DNA of 19,273 nt from Ardenticatenales bacterium (GTDB lineage Bacteria; Chloroflexota; Anaerolineae; Promineifilales; UBA4811). The first letter of the stretch is position 1, and each line of letters begins with the position of its first letter. The DNA is taken from NCBI GenBank assembly GCA_030667645.1, contig DAOUVM010000007.1, forward strand, positions 1 through 19,273. Direction: 5' to 3'. A program made the translations under genes and the position numbers. A model generated the notes under the pieces. It was not told the DNA's origin, ran no database searches, and saw only the letters and a list, made by a program, of their open reading frames with translations. Of the stretch, positions 14,842 to 19,273 are shown one piece after another.

Positions 14842-16302
14842 GTGAGTACGGACCAATCTGATCGGCCGATGGGCATGCGTTCGTTTGTGATCATCTGGAT
14901 TGGCCAAGTGGTCTCGATCCTGGGTAGCGCCATGACCGGGTTTGCGGTGACCATATGGGTCTATGAGGGGACCGAAAAGGCGACCGCACTGGCGCTTACT
15001 GCGTTCTTTTTCACCACTCCCCTCTTGCTCCTCAGCCCGCTGGCCGGCGTCCTGGTGGATCGGCACAATCGCAAGCTAATGATGATCCTCAGCGATCTGG
15101 CATCCGGGCTCACCACCATCGCCGTTCTCATACTGCACAGCACCGGCAACCTCGAGGTCTGGCATCTCTTTGTCACCAACGCCATCTCGGGCGCCTTTCA
15201 GACCCTTCAATGGCCGGCCTATTCGGCCACCATCTCGCTGATGCTGCCCAAGGAGCAGTATGCCCGAGCCAACGGGATGCTGGAACTGGCGGGTTCCGGC
15301 TCTCGGGTTTTTGCGCCGATGCTGGCCGGCGCTCTCCTGATCCCGCTGGGCCTGACCGGCATCCTGATCATCGACATTGCCACCTTTATTTTTGCAATCG
15401 GCGCCCTGCTGTTTGTCAAGATGCCGCAGCCCACCATCCCGGCCGAGGGCCGCACCGGGCAGGGCAGCATGATAGAGGAAGCGATATTCGGGTTTCGTTA
15501 CATCCTTGAACGACCCAGCCTCCTCGGACTGCAGACCGTTTTCATGTTGGGGAACTTTTTCGTCACCGTACCCTTTGTGATCTTTGCCGCCATGATCCTC
15601 GCGCGCACCGGCAACGACGAGATGGCGCTCGGCAGCGTGCTATCGGCCGGCGCAATTGGGGGCATAGCGGGAGGGCTCGCAATGACCGCCTGGGGCGGTC
15701 CCCGGCGTCGCATCCACGGCGTTCTGGCGGGCTGGGCCCTGACCGGGGTGTTGGGCATCATGCTGGTGGGCGTGGGGCGGAGCCTGCCGGTCTGGATAGT
15801 GGGTAGCTTTTTCGGTAACCTGATAAATCCCTTGATCAACGGCTCCAATCAAGCTATCTGGCAGTCCAAGGTCGCGCCTGACGTTCAGGGTCGCGTTTTT
15901 TCCACGCGACGGCTGATCGCCTGGCTGGTGACTCCAATCGCCACGCTTATGGCAGGTCCGCTAGCCGACTCGGTCCTGGAGCCGGGCATGGCGTCGACTG
16001 GCGGGCTAGTCCGGCTGTTCGGCTGGCTCACCGGTACCGGGCCCGGGTCAGGTATGGCGCTGTTGTTTGTCGCCGGCGGCGCGGTCGCCTCTATGATCGC
16101 ACTGGGAGCGTACGCCGTTCCGGCCGTCCGGGGGGTGGAGACGATACTACCCGACCACGGTTCGGGGGAAATCACACCGACCGCCGGCGTCGAGATCAAG
16201 TGGACCCGCCGGCACCGGGTGGCAGTCGCCATGGGCGCGCTATTGATGGTGGCTCTGATTATCGGGCTGGGCTGGCTGCAGGTCGTCGCCCTGTCGAGTT
16301 GA
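14842..16302 (+). CDS. Major facilitator superfamily transporter (MFS_3 / efflux-pump type)
   Basis: A 12-helix-type membrane exporter of 486 residues. The start of the protein (RSFVIIWIGQVVSILGSAMT) and motif A, GVLVDRHNRKLM (69-80), are typical of the enterobactin/macrolide-efflux-like MFS group. The C-terminal end carries one more hydrophobic helix (VAVAMGALLMVALIIGLGWL) after a soluble linker, longer than the usual 400-420 residues. The GTG start at 14842 has CAGGGA 9 bases upstream; an ATG nine codons inside is an alternative. It follows the ZIP gene by 17 bases. The substrate is unknown: with a metal transporter next to it, a metal chelator or metal-linked compound is possible, as is a drug. 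Confidence 0.88.
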   Translation: MSTDQSDRPMGMRSFVIIWIGQVVSILGSAMTGFAVTIWVYEGTEKATALALTAFFFTTPLLLLSPLAGVLVDRHNRKLMMILSDLASGLTTIAVLILHSTGNLEVWHLFVTNAISGAFQTLQWPAYSATISLMLPKEQYARANGMLELAGSGSRVFAPMLAGALLIPLGLTGILIIDIATFIFAIGALLFVKMPQPTIPAEGRTGQGSMIEEAIFGFRYILERPSLLGLQTVFMLGNFFVTVPFVIFAAMILARTGNDEMALGSVLSAGAIGGIAGGLAMTAWGGPRRRIHGVLAGWALTGVLGIMLVGVGRSLPVWIVGSFFGNLINPLINGSNQAIWQSKVAPDVQGRVFSTRRLIAWLVTPIATLMAGPLADSVLEPGMASTGGLVRLFGWLTGTGPGSGMALLFVAGGAVASMIALGAYAVPAVRGVETILPDHGSGEITPTAGVEIKWTRRHRVAVAMGALLMVALIIGLGWLQVVALSS

Positions 16303-16608
16303 CGCCGCCGCGCCGGGTCAGAGTTGAATCCGATCCCACCCCTACCGTGACAGCGCTTGCAGCCGAGTGATCAACGCACCGGTCGCACCGCCCAAACCAG
16401 GACTCGGCCCTCAGGTCAGGCGTTCGTGCCGTAACCTATCTGTCTTTGGCCGGGCAACGAGGGGCAGCCAATCGCGCGGCGGGCTATGCGAACTCCGCGC
16501 AACGGGACAACGAACGGGTGTGGAGCAAGAAATCTGTCGTGCGCCCGGCCAGTCGGGCGCACGATCAACCGTCAACGGATATTCAGGGGAGTGGCGCCGG
16601 GTCTACGT
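16303..16608. other. Convergent intergenic region, no gene seen
   Basis: 306 bases between the MFS stop (+) and the AOR-like stop (-). Open frames here are shadows that run antisense into the AOR-like gene. No good Shine-Dalgarno, tRNA or repeat was seen. The only clear structure is the hairpin at 16537-16564, listed separately. Confidence 0.5.
16537..16564 (-). terminator. Terminator-like hairpin downstream of the second AOR gene
   Basis: An 11-pair GC-rich stem (16537-16547, TCGTGCGCCCG, with 16554-16564) and a six-base loop. Read on the minus strand it lies 44 bases after the AOR stop and is followed by a short T-rich stretch (CAGATTTCTTGC), so it could end the minus-strand transcript. 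It may also stop plus-strand transcription from the MFS side, which has no other clear hairpin. Confidence 0.55.
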
Positions 16609-18792
16609 TTACTCTTGATACGGCCGCACCACCTCAACCACATCGGGAAAGTCAATGCCCAATTCCCGCAGTTTTGCGAGCGTCGGCACACCGTCCTGGG
16701 TCCAGCCCCGCCGATGATAGACCGCATCGGTCAGTTTCTGGTACTCTCCCTCGCGGAACTCTCTCAGCGCGGCCATCTTTTCGGCCGTCGTCTTGCCCTC
16801 GGGATCGTAACCCACCTTTTCGCGCAGTTGCTCGTCGTACCGCTCCGAGCGGGACTCGTACTCGGGCGCCGTCACCGGCCCGACCGAACGATAAGGAATC
16901 GAATCGTGCTCTCGCCGGCCGAATCCCATCCGGAGATTAAAGACGCGTTGAAAGTTGTAGACCTTTTCGGACATGTCGAGCAGGTCTTGCTTGGTCACTT
17001 CCCGGCCGGTCACACCGGAAAAAAAGTGGGTATAGAACTCTACGTGCTCCGGCACCTTGGCCGGCTCGGGGGACAGGGCATTGTCTTCCGGCTCTACGTC
17101 GTTCCAGATCACCTTGCAGAGCCCATTCAGGCCAAACCAGGTACGCCACATGGGAAAGTAATGCAGCGCCTCTGCCTTGTCGGCAAACGTCGGGATCTGA
17201 TTGTTGACCATATCCATAAAGATGAGCCAGGCCTCGTCGTGCTGCGGCCCCTTGAGCGTCAGTCCATAGCCGCCCTGCATGGCTAGCGACTCTTTGGTGA
17301 CATACTCAGAGTACTCTAACCCCTTGGCCTCCATGCCAATGTCCTGCAAGAACCCGGGATCGCCGCCATACTCTTTGGCAAAGACCTCTTTCATTCGCCG
17401 GATACCCAGCCCAAAGATGCACCCGAACCCCTCGCCGCGCGCCATCTGATGCAGCAGTTCGGCCGCTGCCTCGGCGTTGCCGGGCATCAGTTCCAGCCCG
17501 CCGGTAATCTCTTGGTTCAGAATCCCCGCTTCGTAGCACTCTATCACAAAGGCCAGGCCGGTACCGAAGGAAATGGTGTCCACTCCGTAGGTATCGCAAT
17601 AGTAGTTGTACTCTCCCACCCAAGCCCGGTCAAAGATGCCGAGGTTGGAACCACAGCCTGCGAGCGTCTCATATTCTGGTCCGTCCACGGTGACAACCTG
17701 CCCCTGGTACGGACCGGTCTGCAACTCAAAGTCATCGATCCCCTTGGAGCAAGCCATGGTGCAGCCGTACCAGCAGCCGTCAACCGTGGTCTGATTGAAT
17801 TCCTTCAGATAATGATTAGAGTAGAGACGGTGCGCGTCCTCGTGAGCGCCGTATCGGAAATTGTGGGTGGGCAGCAGGTCATAATCATCCATGATCTCGA
17901 CCAGATGAGCCGTTCCGACCGTGCGCATGTGGCACTGCAGGTGATCGAAATCGTGCATCTCGCGGTGCATCTTGAGTCCGACCCGGTTCACTCTCTTGCG
18001 GTCGGCCGGTTGATTAGAGTCCGAGTTGACCCCACTCTGTTTCACCACCAATGCCTTGATTCCCTTGTCACGAAAGACAGTGCCAATCCCGCCCCGGCCG
18101 GCCTGCTTGAGCCGGATCTTTCCCCGACCCACATCGTACCAGCTAAAGTTCAGACAGCCGAACAGGGAATGATCGGCGCCGGTGCCGGCACTCACGCTAG
18201 AGATATCGCGCTTTTCCTTCTCGGTATCGGCGAACATGGTCAAAGCGGCCTCGCCAACCGGGTAGCTATCGGTGGGCGCTCCGGGCGCCTCTTCGATGGT
18301 GATCCTGCCCTTGTTCCCATCGATCAGGACGATCACATCGCTGGCTGCCTTGCCCTGAATCTCGATCGCGTCCCAACCGGCGAACTTTAGCAGGGGGCCA
18401 AAATAGCCGCCCACATTGCTGTCCACCACCGAACCGGTCAGCGGCGAGATGCTGACACAGAGGGACTTGCCCGAGCCGGGAAAGGTCATGGTGCCACCCA
18501 GCGGACCGGACGAGATGACGATCTCGTTCTCCGGGCTATCCCACTTTGTGTCGGCGGTGATCCCGTTCCAGAGCCGCCAGAGGCCAAAACCGCGGCCGCC
18601 GATGAATATCTCTTTCATCTGCTCGGTGACCGGCCGCGCCTCTATCGTGTTGTCGGTGAGATTGATGTACAGCGTCTGGCCGGAATATCCCTTGACGATC
18701 TCGGCCCGCTCATAATTATATTCTGCCAGCACGGTGCGATTCTTCATTGTGTTCTCCAAATCTTGCGAGTTCCGGCCAACGTCAGCCACCAT
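16609..18792 (-). CDS. Divergent aldehyde:ferredoxin oxidoreductase family protein (AorB-like large subunit)
   Basis: A second AOR-family enzyme, 727 residues, about 120 longer than the usual 605. N-terminal landmarks are GYSGQTLYINL (35-45), IFIGGRGFG and SGPLGGTMTFPGSGKS. The pterin-contact region is AGRGGIGTVFRDKGIKALVV (231-250). The cluster ligands are spaced differently: C340, C344, C348 (GCWYGCTMAC, C-x3-C-x3-C) with a distant C559 (NGLCKVIW). The EYET segment has E374. The C-terminus has about 100 extra residues ending in a helix-rich tail. It follows the polyferredoxin gene, as in the AorA-AorB arrangement of Aromatoleum and in WOR5 of Pyrococcus. The start is uncertain: ATG 18792 has AGGAGA 8 bases upstream and overlaps the ferredoxin stop by 11 bases; ATG 18747 has GGAG 7 bases upstream and gives 712 residues. 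Substrate unknown. Confidence 0.9.
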   Translation of the reverse strand: MVADVGRNSQDLENTMKNRTVLAEYNYERAEIVKGYSGQTLYINLTDNTIEARPVTEQMKEIFIGGRGFGLWRLWNGITADTKWDSPENEIVISSGPLGGTMTFPGSGKSLCVSISPLTGSVVDSNVGGYFGPLLKFAGWDAIEIQGKAASDVIVLIDGNKGRITIEEAPGAPTDSYPVGEAALTMFADTEKEKRDISSVSAGTGADHSLFGCLNFSWYDVGRGKIRLKQAGRGGIGTVFRDKGIKALVVKQSGVNSDSNQPADRKRVNRVGLKMHREMHDFDHLQCHMRTVGTAHLVEIMDDYDLLPTHNFRYGAHEDAHRLYSNHYLKEFNQTTVDGCWYGCTMACSKGIDDFELQTGPYQGQVVTVDGPEYETLAGCGSNLGIFDRAWVGEYNYYCDTYGVDTISFGTGLAFVIECYEAGILNQEITGGLELMPGNAEAAAELLHQMARGEGFGCIFGLGIRRMKEVFAKEYGGDPGFLQDIGMEAKGLEYSEYVTKESLAMQGGYGLTLKGPQHDEAWLIFMDMVNNQIPTFADKAEALHYFPMWRTWFGLNGLCKVIWNDVEPEDNALSPEPAKVPEHVEFYTHFFSGVTGREVTKQDLLDMSEKVYNFQRVFNLRMGFGRREHDSIPYRSVGPVTAPEYESRSERYDEQLREKVGYDPEGKTTAEKMAALREFREGEYQKLTDAVYHRRGWTQDGVPTLAKLRELGIDFPDVVEVVRPYQE

Positions 18793-19243
18793 GGGAATCC
18801 TCTCCTGCGAATCGAACTGAGCGTGTCATCTCTGACACCGGGGCCGGAACATCGACATCCATCATATAGAGTGCATCGGCCGGACATTCATCGACGCATT
18901 TGGCGCAGGCGACGCACTTGAACGGGACGGTGCTATCGGGATCGACGTACATGACCGATGTCGGGCAAAAGCCAACGCATGCGAGGCAACCCACACATTC
19001 CTTCTTTCGAATGCGCACCAGGCCGTTCTTGGCACGGTAGAGCGCCCCCGTCGGGCAGACCGCTATGCACTCCCCACACTGGTCACAGAACTCGATCGCG
19101 CACTCGCCGCCGGCCGCCTCGGGGGAAGACACACGGATTGCCGACTTGACCAGGTCGGGGACCTTGAAGAAAGTCATGGCGCAGATCTCTTCACACGCGC
19201 CGCATGCCACACAAAGCTCCGATCGAACCGCTAGAATTCTCAT
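18782..19243 (-). CDS. Polyferredoxin with four [4Fe-4S] motifs, partner of the downstream AOR
   Basis: A 153-residue electron-transfer protein with four complete C-x2-C-x2-C-x3-C motifs: C11/14/17/21, C53/56/59/63, C83/86/89/93 and C110/113/116/120, each able to share one cluster with its neighbour, so four [4Fe-4S] clusters are expected. The first motif lacks the usual proline after its last cysteine (it has Ala). No membrane helix or signal peptide is visible, so it is probably cytoplasmic. Length and cluster number match the small AorA/WOR5 beta-type subunits. ATG at 19243 has AGAGAGGA 4 bases upstream. The AOR-like gene overlaps it by 11 bases, so the two proteins are surely made together. 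The C-terminal 20 residues (SEMTRSVRFAGEDSHGG) are not part of a cluster domain and may contact the large subunit. Confidence 0.93.
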   Translation of the reverse strand: MRILAVRSELCVACGACEEICAMTFFKVPDLVKSAIRVSSPEAAGGECAIEFCDQCGECIAVCPTGALYRAKNGLVRIRKKECVGCLACVGFCPTSVMYVDPDSTVPFKCVACAKCVDECPADALYMMDVDVPAPVSEMTRSVRFAGEDSHGG

Positions 19244-19273
19244 AGCTTCCTCTCTGCCAGAACGAAAACGGTG

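Noticed and set aside
16486..17286. A 266-codon plus-strand frame starting in the convergent gap
   Set aside because: Mostly antisense to the AOR C-terminus, with no recognisable domain and no start signal.
17449..18390. A 313-codon plus-strand frame opposite the second AOR gene
   Set aside because: It is antisense to a clearly coding AOR frame, has no domain and no ribosome site; long antisense frames are expected in GC-rich coding sequence.
1..19273. CRISPR array, tRNA, rRNA, transposase or integrase signatures
   Set aside because: No regularly spaced repeats, no cloverleaf-like segments and no mobile-element proteins were seen on either strand; the window looks like ordinary chromosomal metabolism genes.

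Overview
The window (GC-rich, roughly 58-60% by eye) looks like part of an anaerobic bacterial chromosome. Two tungsten/molybdenum aldehyde:ferredoxin oxidoreductases (AOR), a polyferredoxin subunit and an iron-dependent alcohol dehydrogenase point to fermentative or strictly anaerobic metabolism. The style of the MFS, PHP-domain, YitT and ABC proteins reminds me most of Chloroflexota (Anaerolineae-like), but this is an impression from protein character; no search was run. I see no rRNA, tRNA, CRISPR array, transposase or prophage gene, and every gene lying fully inside the window is an intact frame.

Left block (1-9786, + strand): a long, tightly packed gene train. It begins with the 3' part of a family-5 (peptide/nickel type) ABC substrate-binding protein. 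Two paralogous FAD-dependent oxidoreductases follow, then the two permeases and two ATPases of the same Dpp/Opp-type importer, a YitT-family membrane protein and a PHP-domain metallophosphoesterase. Most junctions in the transporter part overlap or are very close, so this is probably one transcription unit whose promoter lies left of the window. A strong stem-loop sits just after the binding-protein gene, a common place for mRNA processing or partial termination in ABC operons.

Middle block (9783-13817, + strand): a good sigma70-type promoter overlapping the PHP stop codon appears to start a second unit. It encodes a HAD phosphatase, a canonical-length AOR and an Fe-dependent alcohol dehydrogenase. 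AOR converts aldehydes and acids using ferredoxin and the dehydrogenase converts aldehydes and alcohols, so the pair can work on the same aldehyde. The unit ends in a terminator-like hairpin at 13883-13917.

Right block: a ZIP-family metal transporter and an MFS exporter form a two-gene + strand unit (14027-16302). A roughly 300-base convergent intergenic stretch follows, with one clear hairpin. On the - strand there is then a second, longer and divergent AOR (16609-18792) preceded by a four-cluster polyferredoxin (18782-19243), an AorA/AorB-like pair.

Taken together, the left and middle blocks suggest import of a small organic (peptide-like or other) compound, flavin-dependent oxidation, and handling of an aldehyde by AOR plus alcohol dehydrogenase. 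The substrate cannot be read from sequence. The most unusual items are the two very different AORs in one window, the C-x3-C-x3-C cluster motif of the second, and several well-formed palindromes and hairpins at gene junctions.
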